Positions 1 to 9,167 of a stretch of 64,000 nt of DNA are shown here, piece after piece; the stretch's first letter is position 1, and each line of letters begins with the position of its first letter. The position numbers and the translations under genes were made by a program. Below the pieces are notes generated by a model that saw nothing but the letters and a program-made list of their open reading frames with translations, had not been told where the DNA came from and did no database searches. The stretch lies in NCBI GenBank assembly GCA_029432775.1, contig JAROAZ010000005.1:62001-126000 (forward strand), in the 5' to 3' direction. Source of the stretch: Pontiellaceae bacterium B12227 (lineage in GTDB: Bacteria > Verrucomicrobiota > Kiritimatiellia > Kiritimatiellales > Pontiellaceae).

Positions 1-1
1 C

Positions 2-1171
2 GGCAGCACAACTTTTAGCGGCGCGATGACCATCGGTAGTGGCAGTTCCGCTACGGTGAGCGGAACCGGGGCACTGACTGCTGGAACGATTACCGCAAAT
101 GACGCACTGAATGTATCCGGGGGATCGGTCAACGCCTCAACTCTTAATGCCAACAGTATAGTAACCCTTTCAGGAGGATCGTTGATTGGAACCAATCTCA
201 ACGTGAGCGGTATCATGAACCAAACCGGTGGTACGCTGAATGCCCCGACGGTGACCACCGTTAGCAGTGGTGGCAACCTCACCCAATCAGCCGGTACCTC
301 AACTCATGCCGCACTCACCGTCGATAGCGGTGGTGCTGCCGGTGTGAGCGGAACCGCAACACTGAACGCAACAACACTTACTGCTAACGGAACCCTGAAT
401 GTATCGGCTGGCGCATTGAATGCTGCAACGCTCAATGTTAATGATTCGGTTAATCACTCTGGAAGCGGCTTGGCCACGGTTAATACTTTAAACGTAAACG
501 CATCCGGAAACTATAATCTGACCGGCGGTACCTTGAACACAGAAGGAACGACCATCACGGTTGCCGGGCTGATTGATGTGGATGGTGGAACGGTGTCCAT
601 TGACCAGGGGCCTGCCAATGTTGCAATCAACGGTGCCGGCCTGCTGACGTTGAAGTCCGGGACGCTGGAGGCAACCGGATCAGCTGCCACTGATTTGCTG
701 GACATTAATACGGACATTGAAATCAGTGGTGGATCGCTGAATCTGCTTGGTCAAACGCGTGTGAACGGAGAGTTCAAGGTGGTGGGTGATGCGGCTACAA
801 TTAACCTTGCCCGGTTGAGCGCGGCAGGTGGCGGAAGTATGAGTCTTGTTTTTGACGATACGGGGGTCAGTACAGTGAATGTCTCGGGCTGGATGACGCT
901 GTCTGATATGGATCTCGTGGTGGATGGAACGGCCTATACCGGTTCCGAAACCAGCTTTGTTCTGCTGGATGCGGTAAACAATACCGCAAGCCTGAATAGC
1001 TACACGGTAACCGGATTCGGCACCGAAGGTGTTGACTGGGAGCTGGTCCAGACTACGGGTGTAACCGGCAATGATGGAGTGGTGTTGAACGTTATTCCAG
1101 AACCGGCTGTGCTTAGTTTGGTTGTTATTTTCGGTGGTGGAATTTTGGTGCTCAAACGTCGGTTGAATTAA
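2..1171 (+). CDS. Beta-helix repeat protein with PEP-CTERM anchor, 5' end missing
   Basis: The reading frame is open to the left edge, so the N-terminus and signal peptide lie outside the window; the first in-frame ATG at 26 is probably internal. The visible 390 residues are rich in Gly, Ser, Thr, Asn and Val. They form imperfect repeats of 20-45 residues such as LNVSGGSVNASTLNANS and TLNVSAGALNAATLNVN, typical of secreted right-handed beta-helix or autotransporter-like passengers. The end is a PEP-CTERM sorting signal: IPEPAVLSLV, a hydrophobic stretch, then LKRRLN. In that family exosortase processes the tail at the inner membrane and the protein goes to the surface or matrix. A strong terminator follows. 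Exact function is unknown; a structural or adhesive surface role is inferred. Confidence 0.85.
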   Translation, partial: GSTTFSGAMTIGSGSSATVSGTGALTAGTITANDALNVSGGSVNASTLNANSIVTLSGGSLIGTNLNVSGIMNQTGGTLNAPTVTTVSSGGNLTQSAGTSTHAALTVDSGGAAGVSGTATLNATTLTANGTLNVSAGALNAATLNVNDSVNHSGSGLATVNTLNVNASGNYNLTGGTLNTEGTTITVAGLIDVDGGTVSIDQGPANVAINGAGLLTLKSGTLEATGSAATDLLDINTDIEISGGSLNLLGQTRVNGEFKVVGDAATINLARLSAAGGGSMSLVFDDTGVSTVNVSGWMTLSDMDLVVDGTAYTGSETSFVLLDAVNNTASLNSYTVTGFGTEGVDWELVQTTGVTGNDGVVLNVIPEPAVLSLVVIFGGGILVLKRRLN

Positions 1172-1193
1172 GTAAACGGATTTCTTCTACGGC

Positions 1194-1225
1194 AAGCCCC
1201 GGATCAACCATCCGGGGCTTTTTTG
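1194..1225 (+). terminator. Rho-independent terminator after the beta-helix gene
   Basis: AAGCCCCGGA (1194-1203) pairs perfectly over 10 bp with TCCGGGGCTT (1211-1220) around a 7-nt loop and runs into a T tract. It ends transcription of the PEP-CTERM gene and separates it from the next promoter. Confidence 0.9.
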
Positions 1226-1328
1226 TATTTGATTTCGACCGAATCGAAAACACAGGACAAACCTGCGACTATATCTAACTGAAGCCACACGGCTGCAGGA
1301 GCCTTGAATTCCATTAATCGTCCCGCAG

Positions 1329-1373
1329 TCCTGTATATGCAGGATATAGTTCATATGGAAGTTGGTTTACTCT
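1329..1373 (+). promoter_or_regulatory. TCC-N10-GGA operator with promoter, shifted spacing (site 1)
   Basis: TCCTGT-ATAT-GCAGGA at 1329-1344 is a 16-bp near-palindrome with 5 of 6 arm positions matching. TTTACT starts at +22 and TACTCT at +24 from the last base of the site, against +23 in the eight exact members of the set. The octamer TTTACTCT resembles TATACTCT and TCTACTCT at two other sites. The start of transcription would be near 1379, about 87 nt before the ATG at 1466. This is the weakest member of the set. Confidence 0.6.
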
Positions 1374-1465
1374 ATCTGAATTGGAAAAAGGCGGGGCTGA
1401 TCATGTCATATAATCTGACAGCTAGCTGCCAGCTCCGGGAAATTTTTAATCATAGTAGAGGGAAA

Positions 1466-2761
1466 ATGAAGAAACGCTTTTTTGCAAAACATGCCAAGTC
1501 CAGTGCGGCACTCGTCAGTTTAGGAATCCATGCGGTGTTGCTGCTGATTGCTCTTTCTTTTGTGGCGGTAACGGTGATCCAGAAGGAGGAAAAGAAATTC
1601 GAAGCCAAGCCGGTCAGTCGTTCGAAGATGAACCTTCGAAAGTTGCAGGTTCCGGTGAATATAAAAAAGAAAAAGGTTCAGAAACCCAAACTGCGCAAAC
1701 GTATCGTGGTGCAGCCTAAAATGAATCAGACGATGCCGGATATTAAGATGCCGGAAATTACCGGGGTGAAGGGCGGTCTGGGGAATGCGGCAGGCGATGG
1801 ATTAGGCGGAGCCGGAGCGTTAGGTTTTTCCATGCCGGAAATTGAATTGTTCGGTATCAAGGGCAGGGGCGAGAAAATTTTCATCATCCTCGATTCCACC
1901 CCCTGGATCATGTACGACGAGCTCGGCGGTATTCCGGCATATACCCTGATTAAGCAGGAGTTGGTTAAGATTCTAGGCGGGCTGAACTCCACCGTCGTTT
2001 TTAATGTGGCGGTGTATGGGCACCAGACCGGGTCTTATACAGTTTTTCCGGGGCTTGTCCCTGCCACCGCTTCGAATGTTGCAAAGGTGGAGCAGTGGCT
2101 CCATCCATTGAATGCAGTTAAGGCCGGTGGTTACGGCACAAAAACCCTGGGTCCGGGTGGCATAAAAATTGAAGGTGCTGACCTTGTTGTAAAACCGCTG
2201 AAGGGAGTGAACCATTGGAGTGAGCCTGCGATGTATGCCATGAAACAACGAGTGGATACCGTATTTCTACTGGCACATGGCTGGGGCCACTTGCTCTATG
2301 ACAAAGCTCCTCGTAAAGAATGGAGCGAAGCAAAAATGACAAGATTCAGAGAAATTGAAAAAAAGGCCCGGGCGAAACTGGCTGAGGAAAACCGGCAGCG
2401 CAAAGCAAACGGGCAGCCCGAACGTGTGCTTGTTGGTTGGTCCGTTGTAAAAGAATATTTTCCCGGTACGGAAACGCCTCCTTTACCCGAACGGCATTGG
2501 TACACGCCCAAAGAGATGGTTGAGGCATTTGTGAATCAGCGAAAAGCGAATGCGGATCAAACGCTGAAAACCAGTGGACTTGGAAACAGGAGTAAGAAAA
2601 AACAGGATAAGATTTCTCTTAATGTAGTGCAGTTTGTTCCAAATGAAGGGGCCGATGCAAAAGATGAAGCCCGTTTCAAGCAACTGACATCGCTCTTGTA
2701 TGGCGAATACCGCGCGCTGCCCGGTATGGAAGCGATTCAGTCCGCCATTTCGCCCGATTAA
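1466..2761 (+). CDS. Membrane-anchored protein: TonB-like stalk plus degenerate VWA-like domain
   Basis: 431 residues from the ATG at 1466, which follows AGAGGG; longer in-frame starts from 1304 would put the promoter inside the gene. A basic N-terminus is followed by one membrane segment (about 13-37) and VIQKEEKKF. A Lys/Pro-rich stretch and a Gly-rich linker with MPDIKMPE come next, as in TonB-like periplasmic stalks. From about residue 135, KIFIILDSTPW and the following helix-strand pattern resemble a von Willebrand A fold. The metal site appears degenerate, because DSTPW replaces DxSxS. The N-terminal 110 residues parallel those of the protein at 23424, so this is a family with a common anchor and variable periplasmic domains. 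No function is assigned. Its stop codon overlaps the convergent stop of the response regulator. Confidence 0.75.
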   Translation: MKKRFFAKHAKSSAALVSLGIHAVLLLIALSFVAVTVIQKEEKKFEAKPVSRSKMNLRKLQVPVNIKKKKVQKPKLRKRIVVQPKMNQTMPDIKMPEITGVKGGLGNAAGDGLGGAGALGFSMPEIELFGIKGRGEKIFIILDSTPWIMYDELGGIPAYTLIKQELVKILGGLNSTVVFNVAVYGHQTGSYTVFPGLVPATASNVAKVEQWLHPLNAVKAGGYGTKTLGPGGIKIEGADLVVKPLKGVNHWSEPAMYAMKQRVDTVFLLAHGWGHLLYDKAPRKEWSEAKMTRFREIEKKARAKLAEENRQRKANGQPERVLVGWSVVKEYFPGTETPPLPERHWYTPKEMVEAFVNQRKANADQTLKTSGLGNRSKKKQDKISLNVVQFVPNEGADAKDEARFKQLTSLLYGEYRALPGMEAIQSAISPD

Positions 2762-3420
2762 TCGGGATTGAGAATGCCGCTTTTATAGGCTTTGGAGATG
2801 GCGGCGGGAGCATTCTGGACGTTGAGCTTGATGTAGATGCGTTTTACAAATTCGGCGACGGTGGAGACGCCGATGCCCAACTGGTCGGCAATTTCCTTTT
2901 TCGCCAGGCCTTCTCCCAGTAGCGTGAGGATTTCCTTCTCGCGGGACGTCAGTTGAATGGCCGTTTCCTCGTTGCGCGGTCGCGTCTTTAAGGTTTCGAT
3001 GATGAATCGGGCGAGTCCCTGGTCGAGTATGGCTCCTCCTTGCATGACGGTTCGGATGCCCTGTGTGATTTCATCAAAGGAGGAGGATTTTAAGAGATAC
3101 CCTTCGGCTCCGGATTGAATGGCCTGGAGAATGTTGGCTTCCGTATCAGATTGGGTGAGGATAATGATTTTGGCGTCGGGTAGGGATTTCTTGAAAAAGG
3201 GGATCGCATCAAGTCCGGACATGCCGGCGAGATGGAGGTCGAGCAGAATGAGGTCGGCCTCTTTCCGCGTTTCCATGCTTTGTAAACTGCGCAGGGCGAC
3301 TTCGGCGGCCCCGAAGGCTCCGACCAGCTGCATGTCCTGTTCTTCCAGTAGGGAGAGTTCGATGACCTCTCGGTATTCGGGATGGTCTTCCACCACCATG
3401 ATGCGAATTTTACTTTTCAT
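2758..3420 (-). CDS. NarL/FixJ-family response regulator (system 1)
   Basis: 220 residues: receiver domain (1-125) with acidic pair E11-D12, phosphoacceptor D61 in LILLDLHLAG, T89 and K111, then a LuxR-type helix-turn-helix (156-215) containing SREKEILTLLGEGLAKKEIA. The start MKSKIRIMVV at 3420 is preceded by AGGA at good spacing. It lies 11 nt inside the end of the kinase gene, so the two are translationally coupled. Phosphorylation by the adjacent kinase should control dimerisation and DNA binding. It is a paralogue of the regulator at 28061-28720, but the recognition helix differs (STVAEFVKRIY against TTVATHVGNIY). Binding to the shared TCC-N10-GGA operators is proposed, not shown. Confidence 0.93.
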   Translation of the reverse strand: MKSKIRIMVVEDHPEYREVIELSLLEEQDMQLVGAFGAAEVALRSLQSMETRKEADLILLDLHLAGMSGLDAIPFFKKSLPDAKIIILTQSDTEANILQAIQSGAEGYLLKSSSFDEITQGIRTVMQGGAILDQGLARFIIETLKTRPRNEETAIQLTSREKEILTLLGEGLAKKEIADQLGIGVSTVAEFVKRIYIKLNVQNAPAAISKAYKSGILNPD

Positions 3421-5398
3421 AGGTCGTCCTGTTTTTGAGTCCGAATTTCCGAAGGTTGAGCTGCAGACGAATGCAGGTGCCGCCGGCCTCCGGGCTTTCA
3501 ACGGATAGCCTGGCGCCGAGCAGACGGGCGCGGCGTTTGAGTGAGGGCGGAACCCCTTGATCTATACGATCTGACATTCCGCTGCCGTTGTCCCGGATTT
3601 CCAACTGAATTTGTTTAGGAGTTGCACTCAGGCGGGTGCTGAGCCGGGTTGCTCCGGAATGGCGGCAGATGTTGATCAGGCATTCTTTGTAAAAGAGGAG
3701 CAGGTCAACCCGGGTCCGAGGTTGCAGGTGTTTGAGGACCTCTAAGCCATCGATGGATACTTCGTGCTCCAGGTCGCCAACGATTCGGTCAGCGGCCCGT
3801 TGCATGTCGACCTTCAGTCCCGTGTAGATTTCGTTGGCATCCTGCATGTTGGCAAAGTGGCGAACGGCGATGCCGGATTGTTTGGTCATGGCCCGGATAC
3901 GCTGTAGAAGGTTCGTGGTTCCTTCGGGGAGGTCGGTGGATTTTTTGATGACCAGGTCGCTCAACAAGCCGATCGTGTGGAGGTTGGCCCCCAGTTCGTC
4001 GTGCAGGTCGGCGGCGAATTGCTCCTTCATCCTATCGATCTGCTGCACCCTGATAAGTCGATCGATGAGGATGGTGAACCCGATTCCGACCGTGAGCAGG
4101 GCGGCCAGCCAGCCCATCAGGGTCAGGTTGGTTTTCTGGCGTGCATAGCGGTGGTTAAGTTCAAGCGCCACGACAGGCCGTTCGGTTTCCAGATCGTGTC
4201 GTCGAGCCAGTTGATTTAGCCATTCGCGGGTGGAGAGGATATGACCGTAAAAGTTGAGTCCATCCGTTAGCGTGGATAGGGGGCGATTCGGTGAATCAAT
4301 GATGAAATTAGCGGAGACCGGTTTGTTGAACGCGATATTTCGTCCATTGGCAAAGAGTTCGATTTCTGCGAACCCGATGCGTGTTCCGACGTGGAGCCCA
4401 TCATCAAAAATATAGGGTTCAATTGCGGTTAACCGGACAAAGCGGCACGCGGTTTCCGGGAGGTTCCATGTCATAATGGGAGCGATGTCGTAGATGTTTT
4501 GGCAATACGTATCGAGTAAAAGGACGGCATCGGAAAAATCGGGCTGTGTTGCACCTTCGACCTTCAGGTGTCGGGGAATCCCGAAATCACCGTAAAATGC
4601 CTGAGGTACCGTATCGCTTTGGTCGATTGCATGTAGATTAATCTGGGAAACGGGGTAGATGGCTCCCAAATCAAGAGTCAGGGTTGGGTGGTCGGCGACT
4701 CCGACCGAGTTCAAAAAGGCAATGCCTTTATCTCCTGAGGCTGCATCCATCAGATAGGGCACAGACCCGTCGGTTAGAAATCGCGCTCCCCATGCACTTA
4801 TGGGTTGCGCGTCGGGTACCGGCGTGGTGACAGGACGCCTCAAGGCACAGTTTTTTGATCCGCAGAAAATCAGCAATTCTGACCATTGCATGGTGAATTG
4901 CTCATCGATTCCTCTGGAGGAGAGCTGATCTGCTTCAATTCGCACCCAGGATGCAGTGGTTCCGCGGCAGGGTACAATCATTGGGGCAATACGGGGTAGC
5001 AACTTGTCCTGTTCGGTGAAGGAGGCAATTATGGAGCCGGGGTCATTTGTGCATCCGGCAATAATGCGGAACTCCAGCGGAAACCCTTCAGCCTGAAATC
5101 CTTTTTTTGTATCACGCAAGAGCGTTGGAACCAGCACGATCTCATCAATGGATATCTCCCGGCCGAGATCAACTTCAACCCACTCCGGGGAGTCGGGCGT
5201 CGCATGGGCCTCCGAACGGTAGCCATTGGCTCCGGCTCCGCTGCGTAGACTGTAACTTGCCAATTGCCCGAGTTCGGTGTCGATCTGCTCCAACCGCTGC
5301 TCCAACTGGGCTGTTGAATGTTTTTTTTGAGCAGTCGGCCGGGGGGTACAGGCCTGCGACAGAAGGAGCGCTATAGAAATGATGGTGGTTTTCTGCAT
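3410..5398 (-). CDS. Sensor histidine kinase with periplasmic discoidin-like domains (system 1)
   Basis: 662 residues from MQKTTIISIALL at 5398, preceded by AAAGGA; earlier in-frame ATGs lack a ribosome site. A signal peptide (1-18) is followed by a periplasmic region with a short coiled stretch (30-45) and two F5/8C-like jelly-roll regions (about 45-180 and 185-365; note EWVEVDLGREISIDEIVLVP). A membrane segment (426-448) leads to a HisKA_3 dimerisation helix with His466 in LHDELGA, then an ATPase domain with N576, DNGSG at 603-607 and a late Gly-rich box. Discoidin folds commonly bind carbohydrate, so it probably senses a sugar outside the inner membrane and phosphorylates the coupled regulator. 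It has a same-length paralogue at 28730-30730. Confidence 0.9.
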   Translation of the reverse strand: MQKTTIISIALLLSQACTPRPTAQKKHSTAQLEQRLEQIDTELGQLASYSLRSGAGANGYRSEAHATPDSPEWVEVDLGREISIDEIVLVPTLLRDTKKGFQAEGFPLEFRIIAGCTNDPGSIIASFTEQDKLLPRIAPMIVPCRGTTASWVRIEADQLSSRGIDEQFTMQWSELLIFCGSKNCALRRPVTTPVPDAQPISAWGARFLTDGSVPYLMDAASGDKGIAFLNSVGVADHPTLTLDLGAIYPVSQINLHAIDQSDTVPQAFYGDFGIPRHLKVEGATQPDFSDAVLLLDTYCQNIYDIAPIMTWNLPETACRFVRLTAIEPYIFDDGLHVGTRIGFAEIELFANGRNIAFNKPVSANFIIDSPNRPLSTLTDGLNFYGHILSTREWLNQLARRHDLETERPVVALELNHRYARQKTNLTLMGWLAALLTVGIGFTILIDRLIRVQQIDRMKEQFAADLHDELGANLHTIGLLSDLVIKKSTDLPEGTTNLLQRIRAMTKQSGIAVRHFANMQDANEIYTGLKVDMQRAADRIVGDLEHEVSIDGLEVLKHLQPRTRVDLLLFYKECLINICRHSGATRLSTRLSATPKQIQLEIRDNGSGMSDRIDQGVPPSLKRRARLLGARLSVESPEAGGTCIRLQLNLRKFGLKNRTTYEK

Positions 5399-5515
5399 GG
5401 TTCCTTTTACCATAATTAAGTCAAAAAACACGATGATTGGCTGTATGAAACGGTTCAAGGTTGCCATCTCTCTTATTCGTATCATTAAAATACGAAGAAA
5501 GAAACAGGACGACTG

Positions 5516-5559
5516 TCCCCCAAATGGGGGAATGACCGACAGTCAGGACCTGTTACCTT
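5516..5559 (+). promoter_or_regulatory. TCC-N10-GGA operator and -10 box (site 2)
   Basis: TCCCCC-AAAT-GGGGGA at 5516-5531 is a perfect 6+6 palindrome, nested in an outer inverted repeat GACTGTC (5511-5517) and GACAGTC (5538-5544). TACCTT begins at exactly +23 from the site end, giving a start near 5566 for the gene at 5627. On the minus strand TATTTT lies at +24, so the same site could also control the divergent kinase gene. Confidence 0.7.
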
Positions 5560-5626
5560 ATACGTGAAAAAAGAACCTGAAACCAGTCGGGGCATAGTGT
5601 GTCGCGATTCATAAAAGGAGATGAAG

Positions 5627-8137
5627 ATGAAAGCTAAGATCGTAAGTGCAATTGCGGTGCTTGCCATAACGATGATGAGCCATGGGGCAACCTATACGTG
5701 GAATGGCAGTGCTGCCGACGGGGATTGGACCAATGCGTCCAACTGGGATACCAACGGCATTCCGGCAAGCCTTACCGCCACGAGTACCGATGAGGACACC
5801 ATTATATTTGATGGCGCCAATATGCCCACAGCGAATCTGGCAACCTTCACCGACCTGAACTGGGGTTATGATAGTGCGACCCTGATCTTCAATAGTGGCG
5901 GAACCTTTGAACTGGATATGTCAACCAGTCGGAACGCTGCTCCGATTATGAGCGAAAACCGGACGTTTTTAACGGTTGGCGACGGCACGGGGCCTACGAA
6001 CGATGTGATCGTTAATATCAGCAACATGGCCATGTTATCGCGCCACAGCAATGTGACGGCAGACTATACCGTCAATTCAGATGGCGTATTGAATTTTGAC
6101 GGAAACCTTGAGACGTATCAGCAAGACACAAAAAAGGCCTCATTCACCATTCATGGAGGAACGGTTTCGGCGGCGGGATATGTTGGTACAGGAACGATGG
6201 CTCTTGAATCGATTGAGTTTGCCGCGTTGGATGCAGCGTTCACTGCTGAAATTGGAGGCGAGTTTTCCGACTTCGCAGCTGTACAGGCCGATGCGAACGG
6301 CTTGTTTATCAACAACTCGGGCGGCGTACTGGAATTCACCACCAATGGAACCCATTTCACCGTACGTGCGGTTTTTTCAGCGCTCACCCCCGTGATTAAT
6401 GTTTCCACGAATGCCGGGGTGCTTCCGCTGGAAGTGGTATTCGATGGATCGGGCAGCACGCCAAGCGAAGACATTGTCGCGTATAACTGGGATTTCGGCG
6501 ATGGCAACACAAACAGCGGCGGCGTGGTCACGAATACCTACACGACGGATGGTGAGTTTGTCGCTACGCTGACGGTACTGGATGCCTCAAGCAATAGTAT
6601 GAGCACAACCGTTTCGATTGATGTTATTGGGCCGGCAACGAACATAACGCTGGTTGCGGATTCCACAAGTTCCAGTACGGCCTTTTATGGCTCCAGTGTT
6701 GAAAAACTATTGACCGACACTTTTGAATACGATCCGATGGATCCGACCGCCACGCTGCCTTCCCTGGTTTTCTCAGACGGTTTCCACGGGAACGACGCCA
6801 GTGGGACCAATATTCTCAGTTTCACGCTCTCCAATGCCTACACCACAGTTTCTGCATACCCTGTGATTGGCGTTGATCTTTGGGGCCGCAATTCAAATTT
6901 TGACCGCGATGATAATTTCGACGTGATTCTCTATAACGGGGATTATTTTACTGAAGTTGGGCGGGTGGAAGGGATTGCGATCCCGGATAGTGCTGTGGAG
7001 CCGTATACCCGCGCCCTGATCGACACGTTGGCGGTGGGTACCACCTTTGACCGGATGCAGATCATCGGCCACCATGCCCAATTTACGCTGACGGAAGTGC
7101 GCTTGGCAGCAGTGTGGGGAGAACTTGCAGAAGTAATCGCAGATATCAGTGTTTCGGCTGCAGTTGGAAACCCTCCGCTGGAGGTAGTTTTTGATGGATC
7201 GGGAAGTATCGTCATTAACGGACCCGCGACCTATGACTGGGACTTTGGTGATGGAAACACCAACAGCGGCGTGGTGGTAACAAATACCTATGTTTCAGAC
7301 GGAGTTTACACGGCCACACTGACCGTCTCGGATGCTCTGGGGAACAGCAACAGTACGACCACGGTCATTGAGAGCTATTATATGCCGGAAAACGTGGTCT
7401 ATTCCTCCAGCAAACCTGCAACACCGCCAGCGGTAAGCTCAATGGATCTGGGGCAGACCGCATTCCTGAGTGTGACCAATACGGGGGTCTGGGACGATGC
7501 CCGGGCGTATCCGGACACGGCTTTGTTTGACGGGGCAGTCGGGACAACCGGAACCTGGTTCCACACGGATGCCTCGGTCACGATCGCCTTCGATACCTCC
7601 GCCTACACGCTGGGCTATGATATTTCCCGGATCGATACAGTCTTTGGCGGGAATGCCGGAGCGGGTGGCCGTGCCAATCAGGGTTACAGTGTGACGGTGA
7701 CCTATATGGATGACTCGACCGAAAAGATTCTGGGAAAGAAGACCTGGGAGCCGAACAGTCCGGCCTCGTTTTGGACGAAGGTATCCTTCTCAAACAGTGT
7801 CGGTGGCGTCATTGCCTCCGGTGTAAAAGCAGTCACATTCGCCGAGTTCGATGCCGCCGGTGCGGCCGGGTTCGGTGATTACACGATCGCTTGCGAGTTT
7901 GATATCTTTGGTGTCGGCACCGAACCGACGGATGGACCGACGCTCGGCATTACCGCTGGATCCCTGGTGTGGACCACCCCGACGGTTAAGGATTATGACG
8001 TCGAATACCGGGAATTGCTGGATCAGGGTGATTGGGGTATTTACACCAATGTAACCTCTACTCCGCCGGAAACGAGCGTTGAGCTTCCAATAGGGCGCTA
8101 TGATGCAGAGTTCTTCCGGGTCATTGAATCGGAATAA
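5627..8137 (+). CDS. Secreted protein with type-I module, two PKD domains and C-terminal FYR-type domain
   Basis: 836 residues. The ATG at 5627 is 6 nt after AAAAGGAG; the ATG at 5621 directly abuts it and is less likely. A signal peptide ends near SHGA (about residue 20). Residues 21-250 are the module beginning YTWNGSAADGDWTNASNWD that also opens the next two proteins. Two PKD domains follow (about 258-335 and 512-588), with FDGSGS and WDFGDGNTNSG. Between and after them are beta-sandwich regions resembling carbohydrate-binding domains (about 340-510 and 595-770). The C-terminal 60 residues carry YDVEYRELLDQGDWGIYTNV and end FFRVIESE, a tail type shared by several proteins here in place of PEP-CTERM. 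No catalytic motif is seen; substrate binding or surface display is inferred. Confidence 0.85.
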   Translation: MKAKIVSAIAVLAITMMSHGATYTWNGSAADGDWTNASNWDTNGIPASLTATSTDEDTIIFDGANMPTANLATFTDLNWGYDSATLIFNSGGTFELDMSTSRNAAPIMSENRTFLTVGDGTGPTNDVIVNISNMAMLSRHSNVTADYTVNSDGVLNFDGNLETYQQDTKKASFTIHGGTVSAAGYVGTGTMALESIEFAALDAAFTAEIGGEFSDFAAVQADANGLFINNSGGVLEFTTNGTHFTVRAVFSALTPVINVSTNAGVLPLEVVFDGSGSTPSEDIVAYNWDFGDGNTNSGGVVTNTYTTDGEFVATLTVLDASSNSMSTTVSIDVIGPATNITLVADSTSSSTAFYGSSVEKLLTDTFEYDPMDPTATLPSLVFSDGFHGNDASGTNILSFTLSNAYTTVSAYPVIGVDLWGRNSNFDRDDNFDVILYNGDYFTEVGRVEGIAIPDSAVEPYTRALIDTLAVGTTFDRMQIIGHHAQFTLTEVRLAAVWGELAEVIADISVSAAVGNPPLEVVFDGSGSIVINGPATYDWDFGDGNTNSGVVVTNTYVSDGVYTATLTVSDALGNSNSTTTVIESYYMPENVVYSSSKPATPPAVSSMDLGQTAFLSVTNTGVWDDARAYPDTALFDGAVGTTGTWFHTDASVTIAFDTSAYTLGYDISRIDTVFGGNAGAGGRANQGYSVTVTYMDDSTEKILGKKTWEPNSPASFWTKVSFSNSVGGVIASGVKAVTFAEFDAAGAAGFGDYTIACEFDIFGVGTEPTDGPTLGITAGSLVWTTPTVKDYDVEYRELLDQGDWGIYTNVTSTPPETSVELPIGRYDAEFFRVIESE

Positions 8138-8151
8138 ACCAGAAGGACCCT

Positions 8152-8190
8152 CTGGCCTCTTTGATGCCTCAGGGAGGCCAGTCTCTCTCT
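8152..8190 (+). terminator. Hairpin between 5627 and 8225 genes
   Basis: CTGGCCTC (8152-8159) pairs with GAGGCCAG (8174-8181) over 8 bp around a 14-nt loop, followed by a pyrimidine run. It is a plausible terminator or attenuator; the downstream T tract is interrupted by C. Confidence 0.55.
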
Positions 8191-8224
8191 TTTCAGAGGA
8201 AATAACTAAAAAAGGAAAGCATCG

Positions 8225-9058
8225 ATGAAACGAAAACTGGAAATAATATGTGTAGTCCTGCTCTCAGCAAGTGTTGCTCAGGCCGCTGTGTATACATGGA
8301 ACGGAAGCGCTAATGACGGCGATTGGACTACTCCAGCAAACTGGGACGGCGGATTGGTTCCTGCAAGTCTGACTGCTGCGGATGCTTCGGAGGATACGAT
8401 TATATTTAGCGGTGCGAATATGCCTACGTTGAATGTGGCTACATTCGCTGCGGCGGGTTATGGCGCGGATACCGCCACCATGATCTTTAACAGTGGTGGA
8501 ACATTTGCTCTGGATTTCTCAACCAGTCAGAACGCTGCTCCGATTATGAGCGAAAGTCGGACGTTGTTAACGGTTGGAGACGGTGTCGGAGGAGGAACGG
8601 AAGATGTGGTGGTGTATATTAGCGGGATGCTTGACCTGTTACGTCATACCAGCAGCACCGCTACGTATTTGGTTAAGTCAGATGGGACACTGAACTTTGC
8701 TGGAGATATCGGCCTCTATAATGACAATAATAAAGATGGCGTACTTCAGTTGGATGGCGGTGCCATTGTTGCAACCGGTACTATCGATGCTAGGTTCAAT
8801 AATATAGCGGAGAGTTATGTCGAATTCCTTTCGGAGGGAGGGGCTATAACAGCTGCTTATGGCGGGGCTTATGCTGACTTTACTGCGGTTCTTGCCGATG
8901 CAAGCGGTAATTTTATCGATACGAATGGAGGCGGACTCGAGTTCACGAATAATGGAACAACCTTCACGGTAACAGCCATTCCGGAGCCGGCTACGCTGGG
9001 ACTGGTCATGGCCTTCGGCGGCGGGATCCTGTTTGTTCGTCGTATTATTCAAATGTAA
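8225..9058 (+). CDS. PEP-CTERM protein consisting of one type-I module
   Basis: 277 residues; AAAGGA lies upstream of the ATG. After the signal peptide (to about residue 20, SVAQAA), the protein is almost only the YTWNGSANDGDWTTPANWD module (21-255). It ends in a PEP-CTERM signal with IPEPATLGLV, a hydrophobic segment and VRRIIQM. A stretch of about 45 bases near 8519 is almost identical to one near 5923 in the preceding gene (encoding NAAPIMSE), which points to recent duplication or gene conversion. Role unknown; the module may be a beta-helix or solenoid surface domain. It has no recognisable operator of its own, only the hairpin upstream, so it may be read through from 5627. Confidence 0.85.
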   Translation: MKRKLEIICVVLLSASVAQAAVYTWNGSANDGDWTTPANWDGGLVPASLTAADASEDTIIFSGANMPTLNVATFAAAGYGADTATMIFNSGGTFALDFSTSQNAAPIMSESRTLLTVGDGVGGGTEDVVVYISGMLDLLRHTSSTATYLVKSDGTLNFAGDIGLYNDNNKDGVLQLDGGAIVATGTIDARFNNIAESYVEFLSEGGAITAAYGGAYADFTAVLADASGNFIDTNGGGLEFTNNGTTFTVTAIPEPATLGLVMAFGGGILFVRRIIQM

Positions 9059-9065
9059 ATACCAT

Positions 9066-9094
9066 AGCTCGGAATCCTGTGCCCGGGCTTTTTT
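9066..9094 (+). terminator. Terminator after 8225 gene
   Basis: AGCTCGG (9066-9072) pairs with CCGGGCT (9083-9089), with one G-T wobble, and runs into six Ts. An overlapping 8-bp inverted repeat TCCTGTGC (9075-9082) and GCACAGGA (9104-9111) could form an alternative structure. Confidence 0.75.
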
Positions 9095-9167
9095 GTGTCT
9101 GGAGCACAGGACGCAAATCACATCAGGTTGACTTTTGGACTCAGGTTGAACTAAAGAGGCACATGGG

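Noticed and set aside
26-700. Regular repeats in the left-edge gene as a CRISPR array
   Set aside because: The repeats vary, keep one reading frame and encode a Gly/Ser/Asn-rich beta-helix pattern; there are no constant repeats with unique spacers.
1304-1465. N-terminal extension of the 1466 protein from ATG 1304
   Set aside because: It would place the operator and -10 box inside the gene, lacks a ribosome site, and removes the basic start before the membrane segment that matches the relative at 23424.
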